In this document: positions 52,566 through 62,625 of the stretch, piece by piece
Layout of the letters: each line of letters opens with the position of its first letter
How positions within the stretch are numbered: the stretch's first letter is position 1
NCBI RefSeq assembly: GCF_023634655.1
Contig: NZ_JAMKMS010000008.1
Location: 186,001 to 250,000 of the forward strand
DNA from: Vibrio methylphosphonaticus
Lineage (GTDB): Bacteria > Pseudomonadota > Gammaproteobacteria > Enterobacterales > Vibrionaceae
Length of the DNA: 64,000 nt
Reading direction: 5' to 3'
The notes under the pieces: generated by a model
What the model was told of the DNA's origin: nothing
What the model saw: the letters and a program-made list of their open reading frames with translations, nothing else
The model's database searches: none
Translations under genes and position numbers: made by a program

Positions 52566-54323
52566 ATGGAACTCATTGATACTGTTATTATTGTCGGTTA
52601 CTTTGCTTTCGTATTGTTCGCCGCTTTAGTGTTCAAGCGTTTTGCCACGGATAGTTCGAGCTTCATCCGCGGTGGTGGAGCAATGATGTGGTGGATGGCG
52701 GGCGCTACTGCTTTCATGACACAGTTTTCCGCGTGGACCTTTACGGGGGCTGCAGCCAAGGCCTATGAGGATGGGCTGACAGTATTGTTCATTTTTTGGG
52801 GTAATGCCTTGGGCTTTTTCGTCGCGGCTGGCTATTTTGCTACCCGTTATCGCAAGATGCGCGTTGAGACGGCTATGGAAGCTATCAAGGTTCGGTTCGG
52901 ACGTGCATCTGAGCAAGTTTATACCTGGCTCTCTTTTCCTTTGACTATTATGTCTGCGGCGATCTGGTTAAACGGTTTAGCTCTCTTCGCAGCCGCGGTT
53001 TTTAACATTGATCTTGTGGTTACGATTGTTGGTGTTGGCCTATTGGTGACCTTCATTGCCGCGAGCGGCGGCTCATGGACGGTGTCCGCAACCAATGTTA
53101 TTCAGCTCATTTTGTTGGTTGCGATTACCATGTCGGTCGGAGTATTTGCAATGCTGGAAGTCGGTGGTCCGGCATCATTAATAAACAGCTACCCTACTGA
53201 TAGTTATATGGGCGCAGACATTAGTTATTGGCAAGTGTTTTGGCTTTGGGTTGTGATGATGCTACTCAAGCAAACTATCAGCGCGAATAACGCGCTTTCT
53301 TGCTATCGATTTTTGGTGACAACGAACGAAAGAGAAGCAAAAAAAGCAGCCCTGTTCGCTGGGATCCTATTTATTTTTGGTCCTGTCATGTGGTTTGTCC
53401 CTCCATGGGTGACTGCGGCGATGGGCGTGGATCTTATGGCGTATTATCCAAAGCTTGCAGAGAGTGCCAATAACGCCGCTTATGTTTACTACATTGATCA
53501 TTACCTGCCAGCGGGAATGTTAGGTTTGGTGCTTGCGGCAATGCTTGCCGCTACTATCGCACCTATGACGACCGCCTTGAATCGCAATGCCGGAATTTTT
53601 GTTCGAAATGTTTATCAGTCGGTGTTCAACCCCAAAGCAACGGAACAAAAACAATTAGTCGTTGGGAAGGTTGCCACCGTGGTGAATGGCCTGCTTTGCT
53701 GCTTTGCTGCTTTGCTGTTTGCTTCAATCAAGGAGTACAGTTTCTTTGATATCATGATGCTATTTGGCGCGTTATTGCAAACCCCATTGGCAATCCCATC
53801 TTTGCTAGCACTTATGACGTTAAAAACGCCAGACTGGTCTGGTTGGGCGACGATTACTGTCGGATTGTCGGTGTCGTTCTTCATGCAGTTTGTATTTAAT
53901 GTGGATTGGTTATTGCCTTGGTTCGATGCTGCTAGCTTCACCAGTCGTGAGTCGGTTGACTTACTTGTTTCGATGACATTGATCGCGCATATTGTGATTA
54001 CGGGTGGTTTTTTTATCTCTACTAGGTGGTTCTATCGGGAATCCTCTGGTGAACGTGGAAAAGAAATTACTCAGCTAAAAGCCAATCTAGAAACACCGAT
54101 TAGCTCATCTGAAGAGGCTAAAGTCGATACTCGGCAAGGTGCTTACCTTGGGCGTATGTGTCAAATATTAGGCGTTCTTGTTGCATTAATCTCGATAACG
54201 ACAGATTCGATGCCTGACGCTAGCGTGTTTGTTTTAATCGGTTTGGTTATTTTGTTGGCAGGGACTCATCTCTGTCGGTATGGGAATGTAAAGGCTACCT
54301 CGCCGGACCCCATAACAGATTAA
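52566..54323 (+). CDS. Sodium/solute symporter (SSS family), third copy, ToaC-like
   Basis: 585 residues with about 14 membrane helices. Family signs FIRGGGAMMWWMAGATAFMTQFSAWTF and NRNAGIFVRNVYQ are shared with the twins, but overall similarity is only about 45% by eye, so it is an old paralogue with perhaps another substrate (different uronate or oligomer length). It is preceded by AAGGAATG, starts at ATG 52566, and is followed by the GH88 hydrolase in the same direction. The arrangement with kdgK-eda resembles the alginate loci of other vibrios. Confidence 0.87.
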   Translation: MELIDTVIIVGYFAFVLFAALVFKRFATDSSSFIRGGGAMMWWMAGATAFMTQFSAWTFTGAAAKAYEDGLTVLFIFWGNALGFFVAAGYFATRYRKMRVETAMEAIKVRFGRASEQVYTWLSFPLTIMSAAIWLNGLALFAAAVFNIDLVVTIVGVGLLVTFIAASGGSWTVSATNVIQLILLVAITMSVGVFAMLEVGGPASLINSYPTDSYMGADISYWQVFWLWVVMMLLKQTISANNALSCYRFLVTTNEREAKKAALFAGILFIFGPVMWFVPPWVTAAMGVDLMAYYPKLAESANNAAYVYYIDHYLPAGMLGLVLAAMLAATIAPMTTALNRNAGIFVRNVYQSVFNPKATEQKQLVVGKVATVVNGLLCCFAALLFASIKEYSFFDIMMLFGALLQTPLAIPSLLALMTLKTPDWSGWATITVGLSVSFFMQFVFNVDWLLPWFDAASFTSRESVDLLVSMTLIAHIVITGGFFISTRWFYRESSGERGKEITQLKANLETPISSSEEAKVDTRQGAYLGRMCQILGVLVALISITTDSMPDASVFVLIGLVILLAGTHLCRYGNVKATSPDPITD

Positions 54324-54665
54324 TTACGCTTTCCAGTCTGTGTGAATTGCTGGCTTTATTTTTGTCGAATCTTGGTCGTTAAGCTTCGCGAACTATTGTT
54401 GACCGATCCCGACAGCTTTACTAGCCATACTTATTACTCCTGTTCTCACTGGTTGTACTATTCGTTTGGCACAGCGACACTAAAAGGGAGGTGCGCCCAT
54501 TACATTAAAGCCTACTTCATTTGGTGTTCACTAAACTGGGTGCCGACCGTTGCAAAAATCATCCCTGATTACACCAAAAACAGACATGTTTTTTCCAAGG
54601 TGATTACCCTATATTTGAGCTATGAACTAAACGTAATTATCACCGAAAGAAGTAGAGGGATAACA
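54324..54665. other. Gap between symporter 3 and the GH88 gene
   Basis: 342 bases. The frame upstream of the hydrolase stays open but has no coding character or ribosome site, so the gene start is placed at 54666. No terminator or KdgR-type box recognised; a promoter for the hydrolase is likely. Confidence 0.5.
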
Positions 54666-55832
54666 ATGGATTCAGAGAAAACGTGGGCAAATGACGCTTG
54701 GAAAAGTGTGTTTGAGAAAGTCAAATTTACTAGCGAAGACATTTCAGTACAGTTTCCTTCCATGACGTCTGAAGGTAGGTATGAAGATACCCACGCTCCT
54801 TGGGCTTGGGTCGTCGGTTTTTGGCCTGGTCTGTTGTGGCTGCTTTATGAGAAAGAGCACTACCAGCCATTCAAAGGCATCGCCATAGCTCGTGAGAACA
54901 CGATGGATGGTCCGCTTGATGAATATGTCAATATCCATCATGATGTTGGCTTTATGTGGCAACTTACTTCAATTAAACAGTATGAACTATTTGGCAACGA
55001 GCGTTCTAAAAATCGTGCACTTAGAGCAGCGAGTCATCTAGCGAGTCGATTTAACATCAATGGACGTTTCTTAACCGCTTGGAATAAAAATGATGTAAGT
55101 GCCGCAGACCCGAAAGGTTTGAGTATTATTGACAGCATGATGAACTTACCTCTTCTCTACTGGGCTGCTGACCAACTAGATGCACCGCGATTCAAACTGA
55201 TTGCCATGGCGCACGCAGACACTGTGCTTAAAGAGTTTATTCGACCAGATGGTTCGGTAAGGCATATGGTTGAGTTTGACTATATGACTGGCGATGTGAA
55301 AAGCTACTACGGTGGTCAAGGCTACAATGAGGATTCTGCGTGGAGTAGAGGCGCATCATGGGCGGTTCATGGTTGTGCATTAAGTTATAAATACACGAGA
55401 GAGCCAAGATACCTAGAAGCGGCCATGAGAACCGCTGACTTCTTTATTGACCAGTTACCTGAAGACGCAGTCCCACATTGGGACTTTAGAGCTCCAAGAG
55501 ATGAGAATACGCCAAGAGATACTTCTGCTGCAGCGTGTGCTGCGAGTGGTATGTTACTCATCTCTGAGCTTGTTGAAGATGAAACAAAGAAAGCACATTA
55601 CTTTGAAGCTGCCAATCGGATCCTAAAGAGTCTTTATGACAACTACTGTACAGCAGGCGAGGATAATCAGCAGGGAATCTTAACTGGAGGGGCGTTCAAC
55701 TGTCCGAAAGGGTTGGGTGTTAATTGCTCTCTCATCTATGGTGACTACTACTTTGTAGAAGCTCTATCCAAACTGGTGGCAAAACTTTCGGTTGAGAAAG
55801 AAGAAACTATCGGCCAAGAAACGGCGGTATGA
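54666..55832 (+). CDS. GH88-family unsaturated glucuronyl hydrolase
   Basis: 388 residues from ATG 54666, preceded by AGAGGG. Length equals that of the classical Bacillus enzyme. The alpha6/alpha6 barrel has the two catalytic-Asp regions NIHHDVGFMW and LSIIDSMMNLPLLYWA, and the segment GYNEDSAWSRGASWAVHG. These enzymes hydrate the 4,5-double bond of a lyase-made unsaturated uronate and release it from the neighbouring sugar. No signal peptide, so cytoplasmic. Its presence implies that some products carry an unsaturated uronate linked to another residue, which exolyases alone do not need. Confidence 0.9.
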   Translation: MDSEKTWANDAWKSVFEKVKFTSEDISVQFPSMTSEGRYEDTHAPWAWVVGFWPGLLWLLYEKEHYQPFKGIAIARENTMDGPLDEYVNIHHDVGFMWQLTSIKQYELFGNERSKNRALRAASHLASRFNINGRFLTAWNKNDVSAADPKGLSIIDSMMNLPLLYWAADQLDAPRFKLIAMAHADTVLKEFIRPDGSVRHMVEFDYMTGDVKSYYGGQGYNEDSAWSRGASWAVHGCALSYKYTREPRYLEAAMRTADFFIDQLPEDAVPHWDFRAPRDENTPRDTSAAACAASGMLLISELVEDETKKAHYFEAANRILKSLYDNYCTAGEDNQQGILTGGAFNCPKGLGVNCSLIYGDYYFVEALSKLVAKLSVEKEETIGQETAV

Positions 55833-55875
55833 TAGCCAGTAATAAATAGTAAATTCTAAGTTACGAGCTATGAAT

Positions 55876-55910
55876 AAAAACGCCTGATATGGAATATCGG
55901 GCGTTTTTTT
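55876..55910 (+). terminator. Rho-independent terminator after the GH88 gene
   Basis: AACGCC...GGCGTT stem with an inner GATAT/ATATC pairing and seven T. A group II intron 5' end starts two bases later. Confidence 0.85.
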
Positions 55911-55911
55911 C

Positions 55912-56215
55912 GTGCGCCGAGCATTGTGCCAACCTAGGAGGTCAAAGTCCGCTACGTGCCTTGTCGAGCAGGACACGTTAGCTTATGCAAGGGTGTCTAT
56001 CGTGAGGTGGAATCTGAAGGAAGTAAATGGCAAAACATAGCTTGACGAACAGAAATCTGATAGTAGGCATAGTCAGCTTGGGTAACCTAGCTACAGATAG
56101 AATAGCCCGAAGTCGCGAACAGAAGTGCTACTATGCAAATCAGGCTGAGCTATGATAAAGGGGGTATCTTACCTCGGGAGTTCTTAACAATTGTCCCTTA
56201 GACTAGGCTAGTAGT
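55912..56215 (+). mobile_element. 5' part of a group IIC intron, inserted after a terminator
   Basis: Begins GTGCG, the group II 5' consensus, right after the T-run of the previous terminator. It then shows the conserved domain I features GGAGGTCAAAGTCC, GCAAGGGTGTCTATCGTGAG, GTGGAATCTGAAGGAAG and GACGAACAGAAATC, and later TTACCTCGGGAG. The reverse-transcriptase gene and the 3' end are missing here; a fitting 3' end is at 42061-42112. Confidence 0.75.
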
Positions 56216-56224
56216 GATGCTAGA

Positions 56225-56462
56225 CAAAGATTGATAAGAAGTCAGCAGAGGGAATAAGCGCAATGGCTCCCATAATCTTATTAGCAGTGTGGCATACTTT
56301 CGTGTCATAAGAACCATCACCAGCCACTCAGGATACTTCGGCGTGTTTGTTTTACACTGCCTCTTCATCAATCTAAAAGGTCAGAGAGCCATGAGAGGTT
56401 GTGGGTGTAGCTGGTTAGGTCGCAGGTTCTGGATTTATTCTACTGAATTACGCAACAAAGCC
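56225..56462 (-). mobile_element. IS5-family fragment, copy 3
   Basis: The end at 56449-56462 (ACGCAACAAAGCCC on the plus strand) is the IS5-type terminal repeat. The minus strand reads VAGDGSYDTKVCHTANKIMG and AIALIPSAD, which matches the middle of an IS5 transposase. Rest deleted. Confidence 0.65.
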
Positions 56463-56529
56463 CTCGCTATTTAATGATGATCCTAGTCAGCGCCATTAAC
56501 GTTCTTTCATGTTTGAGTCGAATCGCTAA

Positions 56530-58227
56530 TTACACCGTAAATTGCGACATCTCTTTATTGAGCGCGATTACATTTTGCTTCAACTCTTCGCTAATCCTAG
56601 CGACCGAATTCACCTCAGATTCAGTATTATTCGCAAGCTCAAATAAGCCATGTAGATTAGAATTTAACTCTTCCGTAACCGAGGTCTGCTCATTGGCAGC
56701 CGTCGAAATCGTAGCATTTACCTCATTCAACAAAGTGATTGCTTGGCTAACCCGAACCAGGGAATGGTTAGATTCTTCCGCAACTGTTGTAGCATGAACA
56801 CTCGATGCTCTACTCACCTTCATAGATTCCACAACATTATTTGCGCTAATCTGCAGTTTGTCGATCATCACACGAATCTCTTCGGTGCTCGTCTGGGTCC
56901 TGCTGGCAAGTGTTCTTACTTCATCCGCTACAACTGCAAACCCTCGCCCTTGTTCACCTGCTCGGGCAGCTTCAATGGCGGCATTGAGAGCCAGTAGGTT
57001 CGTTTGTTCAGCTATTTGTTGAATCACCTCAAGTACCGAGCCGATTGCTTCAGTCTCTTGTCGTAACTCATTCATCGCATTGGAGGACAAGTGAATATCT
57101 TTATTGAGTTTGTTCAGTTCCTGCACAGCATCGCATAGCGAAGCGGATGTTTTTGTTGCTTCCTCTGTTGCATTATTAGCAGCACTAGCGGCTTTAACCC
57201 CATTGTTGGCAATTTCTTGTGCACTCATAATCATTTCATGAATGACATGCGTTAAGAATTCTGTTTTAACCTTTTGCTCTTGTACTAATTCTAAGCTGGA
57301 TTGGGATGAGTTATCTAGTGCAGCAGACGCGCCTTTAATCACCTGAGCTTCTGTTGAGACACTCTTGACAATCAGGCGAATTTTTTCTGAAAAGTCATTA
57401 AATGACTTAGCACATCGACCCACCTCATCATCAACTTCAACCACCAAATTATGGGTTAAATCTCCCTGACCATGAGCAATGTCTTGCAATGCTTCGTTCA
57501 TATTATCAAATGGCTTTAAGGCCTTCATGATAGAGAACGCACACGCGGCTAATGAAAGAATAAAAATCCCTAAAGTAATCAGACCGGTTTGATTCATAAT
57601 TCGAGTAATCGTTGACTCGAATGAGTTAACTTTCTCTTGCGCAGCAAGATCAATATCATCAATAAAATATCCTGTACCGATTAACCAGTCATAACCGGGT
57701 ACATTTTGCGTGTAGGCAAGCTTGGGATAATATGCAGAATTTGTGCTTTTTTGCGCGTCATACTGTACAAATCCGCCACCAGATCGAGCTTGAAGAACCA
57801 TTTCTTCAAGCGGGTGCGGTTCAGTTGGGGAATCACGAGTGAAACTTAGCTTTTTTGGTTCAGTTCTATTGATTCGACCATTTGCAATCGACCATTGATC
57901 ATAAGAGTTAAGAAAGAAGAAAGAATCATCATCAAATTTAAAACGGTTCGCTATGTCGATAATCTTCATATCCCGCTCTTTTGACGCAGGTAGTTTTAAT
58001 ATATCCTGCATGGATGATAGAGCTAACGTTACTAGGTGTCTTAATTCATTTTGTTTGTGTTCCAATAGAACGACACGCTCGCGCTCTATTTGCTCGTTTT
58101 TAAAATGCTTCAATTCATTGATAGTGGTTGTAAATAAGGCTAGTGACACGAGCAATAAAGGTACAATACAAATGAACAATAGTTTGTTCTTTAGAAGTAA
58201 TATTTTTTTCAACAGCTCAATCCTCAC
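56530..58227 (-). CDS. Methyl-accepting chemotaxis protein with Cache-type sensor
   Basis: 565 residues. Transmembrane helices at about 13-32 and 213-233 flank a periplasmic domain of about 180 residues. It contains [19 protein letters not shown] and [16 protein letters not shown], as in sCache_2 receptors. HAMP (about 235-290) and the signalling hairpin [20 protein letters not shown] at about 418-437 follow. No CheR pentapeptide. It lies next to the secreted lyase-like genes; the ligand is unknown. Confidence 0.9.
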   Translation of the reverse strand: MRIELLKKILLLKNKLLFICIVPLLLVSLALFTTTINELKHFKNEQIERERVVLLEHKQNELRHLVTLALSSMQDILKLPASKERDMKIIDIANRFKFDDDSFFFLNSYDQWSIANGRINRTEPKKLSFTRDSPTEPHPLEEMVLQARSGGGFVQYDAQKSTNSAYYPKLAYTQNVPGYDWLIGTGYFIDDIDLAAQEKVNSFESTITRIMNQTGLITLGIFILSLAACAFSIMKALKPFDNMNEALQDIAHGQGDLTHNLVVEVDDEVGRCAKSFNDFSEKIRLIVKSVSTEAQVIKGASAALDNSSQSSLELVQEQKVKTEFLTHVIHEMIMSAQEIANNGVKAASAANNATEEATKTSASLCDAVQELNKLNKDIHLSSNAMNELRQETEAIGSVLEVIQQIAEQTNLLALNAAIEAARAGEQGRGFAVVADEVRTLASRTQTSTEEIRVMIDKLQISANNVVESMKVSRASSVHATTVAEESNHSLVRVSQAITLLNEVNATISTAANEQTSVTEELNSNLHGLFELANNTESEVNSVARISEELKQNVIALNKEMSQFTV

Positions 58228-58385
58228 GCCACGGTTTAAGATACTTAATCAGGTAATGTATTAACAAAACAGTTCAATCAATTGATAAACCATAACCATC
58301 ATGAGTCAGACCGAAAAATCATCACGGAATGACTTCTATTGTTTCGTATATTTATTATTGAAATGGTTTATCTCTCTCAATAAAG

Positions 58386-59264
58386 CTACTTCATACTTGC
58401 CCCAGTAACCAAAACTAAAATATCATCAAGAACTTTAGTGGAACCAACATAGATTCCCCATCTGAATCCAATTTCTTCGGTTCTTTTAAATTGCCCAGTA
58501 CCCACTAACTCACCATCAATATACATTTCGTAATCCAAGCCATTGTCACGAACTTTCATATCAAATGGCTGTCCTAAGACATTGTTACGAATTTTAGTGT
58601 GCTTGGCGCCGCGTGGATAGAACCACAGACTTCCGTCACCATGCACTCTCAACATGACCGACCAATGATCGACGTTATTGCCTTTAGCTTGGAACAAAGA
58701 ACAGTAATGCTTTTTAACAGGCTCTGCTGAGCACCCCGCAGCTTTCAATACGTTGAAGCGTGCAGAAAATTCATGCCAAACACTAGGTTCTGGTAACCAG
58801 CGGTCTTGAGGACTAAATGCCTCTACCCGAGCTGCTAGCTTACGCTGATTACTAACATTCTCTTCGTCTTTAAACAGGCGGAAAATTTGTGTGTTACCTT
58901 CCTCTTGATACCACCGGCTCCATAGATGAAACTTATCTTGCGTAATTGAAGGGTGCCCTACGGTATGTATACGATACTTATTGCTTTCGCTATTAATTGG
59001 TCGATTACCATAAGGTCCGGTCTCCACTTTCTCGTGATCAATTTTAATACGAGAACCTTCAAAACCTGCTGAAGTATGTGTCTGGAGTGGTTTTAAAGCA
59101 TCTGTACTTAAGATTTGTGACCAAGTCGGATCCGTTCCTTCTTGAACGTAAAACTGATGAGTACCAGCTCCTTGTTTATTGCTATCGGGAACCTTATTAT
59201 CGCTAAACGCCGATGCTGATATCGTTAACCCTAGTATTGAGAAAAATAAAATATTTTTATACAT
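58386..59264 (-). CDS. Secreted lyase-like protein, possible jelly-roll fold, single domain
   Basis: 292 residues; signal peptide ends about residue 21 (SASAFS). The remainder is the same domain that ends the 59923 protein, about 75% identical by eye, with blocks ETGPYGNRPINSE, WSRWYQEEGNTQIFRLFKDE, WHEFSARFNVLKAAGCS, LFQAKGNNVDHWSVMLRVHG and RVRDNGLDYEMYID-like. Conserved Tyr, His, Arg and Gln residues on predicted strands recall jelly-roll polysaccharide lyases (PL7, PL13, PL18, PL20 folds), but no family signature is clear. Two conserved Cys flank KKHYCSLF. Most likely a uronan-degrading enzyme; function not proven. Confidence 0.55.
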   Translation of the reverse strand: MYKNILFFSILGLTISASAFSDNKVPDSNKQGAGTHQFYVQEGTDPTWSQILSTDALKPLQTHTSAGFEGSRIKIDHEKVETGPYGNRPINSESNKYRIHTVGHPSITQDKFHLWSRWYQEEGNTQIFRLFKDEENVSNQRKLAARVEAFSPQDRWLPEPSVWHEFSARFNVLKAAGCSAEPVKKHYCSLFQAKGNNVDHWSVMLRVHGDGSLWFYPRGAKHTKIRNNVLGQPFDMKVRDNGLDYEMYIDGELVGTGQFKRTEEIGFRWGIYVGSTKVLDDILVLVTGASMK

Positions 59265-59922
59265 TTTGGTTTACACCTTATTTGCACGAACATAGACATC
59301 AAAATAAATGTCATAAATTTAGATCAGCATCACATCAATTAGTATAAGATAAAACTAACCCCTATCACTATTGATGAAATACTGGAATTTAATCGTAAAA
59401 ACACACCTTTAATGTTCAAAGTCTCGTTAGTATTCAAACTAATAACGTTACGGAATAAGATCAAAAAAAATAACACCTATCTTTGGATTCTGTAACGTCA
59501 AGAATTGCGATTGACACTCCCGAATTCAACGGCGAAGTGTGACACTCGCCAATATCAAACGACTAATGCCATTTCTTGAACGACAATCGCTGGTTGGTTG
59601 CAATATAAACACTCTTTCGGTGGGTAATCTATCAGCGATAAAGTGTATTCAATATCGCTGTTTATTTAGAGTTGTTAGGTCGTTCCCTTTCTTCACATAT
59701 AGCTTCTTCATTAATTAACAAGGTAGGGTATTAAGGCTGGCTAAAGCTTAATAGTAGAAGAAGCAAATTTTGACATGGAAGTTATCAATTATTTACATTG
59801 TAACTTCAGAAATACCTAAGCAAAATGGAAAAAGTAACACAAAAAAACTTAGCAACAATAAATTAGGTGTAGAGAGATATATTTACAATTCAAATTAATT
59901 CCAACATTAGGTGAAACATTAT
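59265..59922. other. Divergent upstream region of the two lyase-like genes
   Basis: 658 AT-rich bases without a gene. They contain the block at 59761-59800 that recurs at 62879-62918. A weak CRP-like half site (TCACATC) near 59330 is noted. Nothing else recognised. Confidence 0.55.
59761..59800 (+). promoter_or_regulatory. Shared upstream block, copy 1
   Basis: AAGCAAATTTTGACATGG followed by TCAATTATTTACATTG. The same two elements occur in order at 62879-62918 before the related lipoprotein gene. TTGACA and TTTACATTG may be -35 and -10 type elements. Confidence 0.5.
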
Positions 59923-61821
59923 ATGATTAAGAATAGGGTTTTACTATCTATACTATGTGGCTCCATGCTAATTGCTGGTTGCAACAGTGAAGAACAGTCT
60001 AATAATGGACCTATAAATCCACCAGGAGGCAATGACAAGCTGACTGGAGTACTGTGGGAACTAGCCCCCCAAGGCGTAAGTTCTCTATCCAAAACATCAG
60101 CAGACCTACCCAATATCTATCTGTTTTCTGATGAGGGTTTGAAATACTATCATGATGACGTAGAACCCGGAAACTATCAAATAGAGTACTCTGATTATGT
60201 CCATGATGAAGATAATAAAGCCATTTCATTTAAATACTACGACGACGATTCTATTTCAGAAATATCGGGTACGTATTCAGTCGAGAATAATGTACTTACC
60301 ATCGTTGATGGAAGTTATGGCGATATAATCGGCGACGATCTCTCTGATGATGAAGCTGTAAATGATGCAGTATACAAGGCCGACAATGTAACTGAAAACA
60401 AAGTGGGTAAAATTGAAGATCTATTGACCACCAGCGCTGGTGAGCTTCGCTTTGCTGTTCCATCAGATAAAGTCAGTTCAGGTCAATTCACATTAGATGC
60501 CACTGTACGTCTAAACATCGATGATGAAGTTGGTGACAATCAAAGCGATTACGCATACGTGGGTCTCTTTAATGGTAGTTTTACATCTGGGAAAAATTTC
60601 GGCGATATCGTAATGGATAATGATCCAGCTGAAGGAGGCGAAGGCAGAATTCGTTACCGTGAAGGGAATCCTGGATTCTCTGACGAGGTGGGTAAGTTTG
60701 AATTTGGCGTTCCTATGTCCATTGAAATAAGCTGGGACGAGAACTACTTCACATTTAAGATGACACAAAACGAAGAAATTATCGCTGATGAATCCGTAAA
60801 CTACGCTGTAATCGCTGGTCCAATCGACCGTTTCTCTTTGCGTGTAGGCTCGGTAAGTAAAACCAGTCGCTACGAGTTTTTAGTGGATAACCTCGAGGTG
60901 TACTCAAATGATTTGCAAAAAGTGGTCTTTTCCGATGACTTTGAGAGCTATAGCAGTGGACAAGATTTAACTGGAGGCAATGTTGGAGGCTACCACTCTA
61001 GTACCATTCAATCATCTGTAACCACAATGCAGGGAGAACTACCAGTGGATATTAGTCAGTTCTATAGCCAAGACGGGACTGATATGACCTGGCAAGAGGT
61101 ATTAGACACCGGTAATCTATCACCACTGGGCACGCCAACTTCAAAAGGTGTCGAAGGTTCGACTATCACTATAAACCAAGAGGCGGTAGAAACTGGCCCT
61201 TATGGCAATCGACCAATCAACAGCGAGGCCAATAACTACCGTATACATACGGTTGGTAACACGTCAATTAGCCCAAATAAATTTGATGCATGGAGCCGTT
61301 GGTATCAAGAGGACAGCAATACCCAGATTTTCCGCCTGTTTAAAGACGAAGAAAGTGTTAGTGGTTCACGTGGACTAGCAGCTCGTATAGAGGCTTTTAG
61401 CCCTGATGAACGCTGGGCACCAGGTGAATGGCATGAATTTTCTGCGCGGTTTAACGTGCTAAAAGCAAAAGGTTGTTCAGCACAACCTGTAAAAGACCAT
61501 TACTGTTCATTGTTTCAAGCAAAAGGCAACAATGTTGATCATTGGTCAGTCATGTTGAGAGTGCATGGAGATGGAAGCTTGTGGTTCTACCCACGTATCG
61601 GTGACAAGATCAAGATTACTGATAATACGATTGGTAAACCATTTGACATGCGAGTTCGTGACAATGGCTTAGACTATGAAATGTACATTGATGAAAAACT
61701 TGTCGGTAGTGGTCAATTTGAGCGTACCGAAGAAGTTGGTTTCCGGTGGGGGATTTATGTCGGTGAAACTGAGGTTGTTGACGATATCTTGGTTTTGGTT
61801 ACCGGTGCGAGTATGGAATAA
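59923..61821 (+). CDS. Lipoprotein with N-terminal accessory domain, lectin-like domain and C-terminal lyase-like domain
   Basis: 632 residues from ATG 59923. A lipobox SMLIAGC (Cys about residue 20) makes it a lipoprotein. Part 1 (about 40-155) is a small acidic beta domain (LWELAPQG...YYDDDSISEISGTYSV). Part 2 (about 160-345) is a LamG/CBM-like sandwich (LRFAVPSDKVSSGQFTLDAT...FLVDNLEVYSND). Part 3 (about 375-632) is the lyase-like domain of the 58386 protein. Thus the enzyme would be anchored at the outer membrane and bind and cut a polyuronate. The third member starts at 63114. Confidence 0.6.
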   Translation: MIKNRVLLSILCGSMLIAGCNSEEQSNNGPINPPGGNDKLTGVLWELAPQGVSSLSKTSADLPNIYLFSDEGLKYYHDDVEPGNYQIEYSDYVHDEDNKAISFKYYDDDSISEISGTYSVENNVLTIVDGSYGDIIGDDLSDDEAVNDAVYKADNVTENKVGKIEDLLTTSAGELRFAVPSDKVSSGQFTLDATVRLNIDDEVGDNQSDYAYVGLFNGSFTSGKNFGDIVMDNDPAEGGEGRIRYREGNPGFSDEVGKFEFGVPMSIEISWDENYFTFKMTQNEEIIADESVNYAVIAGPIDRFSLRVGSVSKTSRYEFLVDNLEVYSNDLQKVVFSDDFESYSSGQDLTGGNVGGYHSSTIQSSVTTMQGELPVDISQFYSQDGTDMTWQEVLDTGNLSPLGTPTSKGVEGSTITINQEAVETGPYGNRPINSEANNYRIHTVGNTSISPNKFDAWSRWYQEDSNTQIFRLFKDEESVSGSRGLAARIEAFSPDERWAPGEWHEFSARFNVLKAKGCSAQPVKDHYCSLFQAKGNNVDHWSVMLRVHGDGSLWFYPRIGDKIKITDNTIGKPFDMRVRDNGLDYEMYIDEKLVGSGQFERTEEVGFRWGIYVGETEVVDDILVLVTGASME

Positions 61822-61869
61822 AGCATCATATGACGAGAAATTACCAATCTTACGTTAGGTTAGAAAACG

Positions 61870-62625
61870 ACAGCAGACCTCTAAAAGCTATACTTTTTGG
61901 CCTGCGATGTTGATGTTGTTTGGATTCTCCTGTGGGGCTCAAGTCCGTGTAATTTGGCCGTTTCAATCAAGCTATAACGAGCCGCATGCGCTTGAGCACC
62001 TGATGGTGTACGAATGGAGGGGGGGACATTTTCTGCCATGATGTTGCTGATGCATAGCTAACCATTATCGCAGTAAGCTACCAGTTTTGACCACTGATTC
62101 AACATACAACTGACAGCTTTACTCGTTAAGCTTTCTGATGGCAGTTGGGTAATGTTCTTATCTAAGTGCCTTCAACTTGTTCAACACAGGAGTGCTGTGC
62201 TTGTGCCGATCTCTAACGTAGACTTACCTATTTTTTAATTCAGTCTGCTTACGTTCAATGCGGTAAAGTGTATTGATGTAACCGAGCGCTGTATCGGTTT
62301 TACTGACTTTAACTTTTTCCCTTTGGCTGCGCATCGAGCGGATAGCGATTGAAGTTTCGCTTCTCTAGCTGATGCCCTGTGAGGGTGATGACCTCGTCGG
62401 AGCGCTTTGGCCATTTAATTTTTTTCTGCTAAGGATTTGTAGTACAGCACAAAGCCATTATATTCCCAAAACAGTCACTTAGTTTTGTTGCGCTGTTTAT
62501 TGATAAATGCATCGAGGTGGCCGCTGAATGGACTGTGTCCAAGTTCCATTTCGGCGAGTGCGCTCAATCCATTGTGTGACTTTATAAAATCGATGGGGTC
62601 ACGGTAAAGGTAAACGGTTGGTAGG
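61870..62625 (-). mobile_element. Decayed IS66-family element (tnpB and transposase parts)
   Basis: Reading the minus strand from 62625: GLSALAEMELGHSPFSGHLD and LFWEYNGFVLYYKSLAEKN match IS66 TnpB. Farther on, CMLNQWSKLVAYCDNG, then a frame with MAENVPPSIRTPSGAQAHAA and YSLIETAKLHGLEP match the C-terminal end of the IS66 DDE transposase. Many stops and a large deletion; inactive. It separates the second and third lyase-like lipoprotein genes. Confidence 0.7.

Noticed and set aside
54342..54665. N-terminal extension of the GH88 gene
   Set aside because: Codons before 54666 do not resemble the family, and a good ribosome site precedes the internal ATG, which gives the normal family length.
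58359..58371. TGAAATGGTTTAT as a further KdgR-type box
   Set aside because: Arm spacing is three instead of five and it lies downstream of a gene rather than before a start.
59310..59345. CRP site before the secreted lyase-like gene
   Set aside because: Only one half-site matches well; not enough to call.
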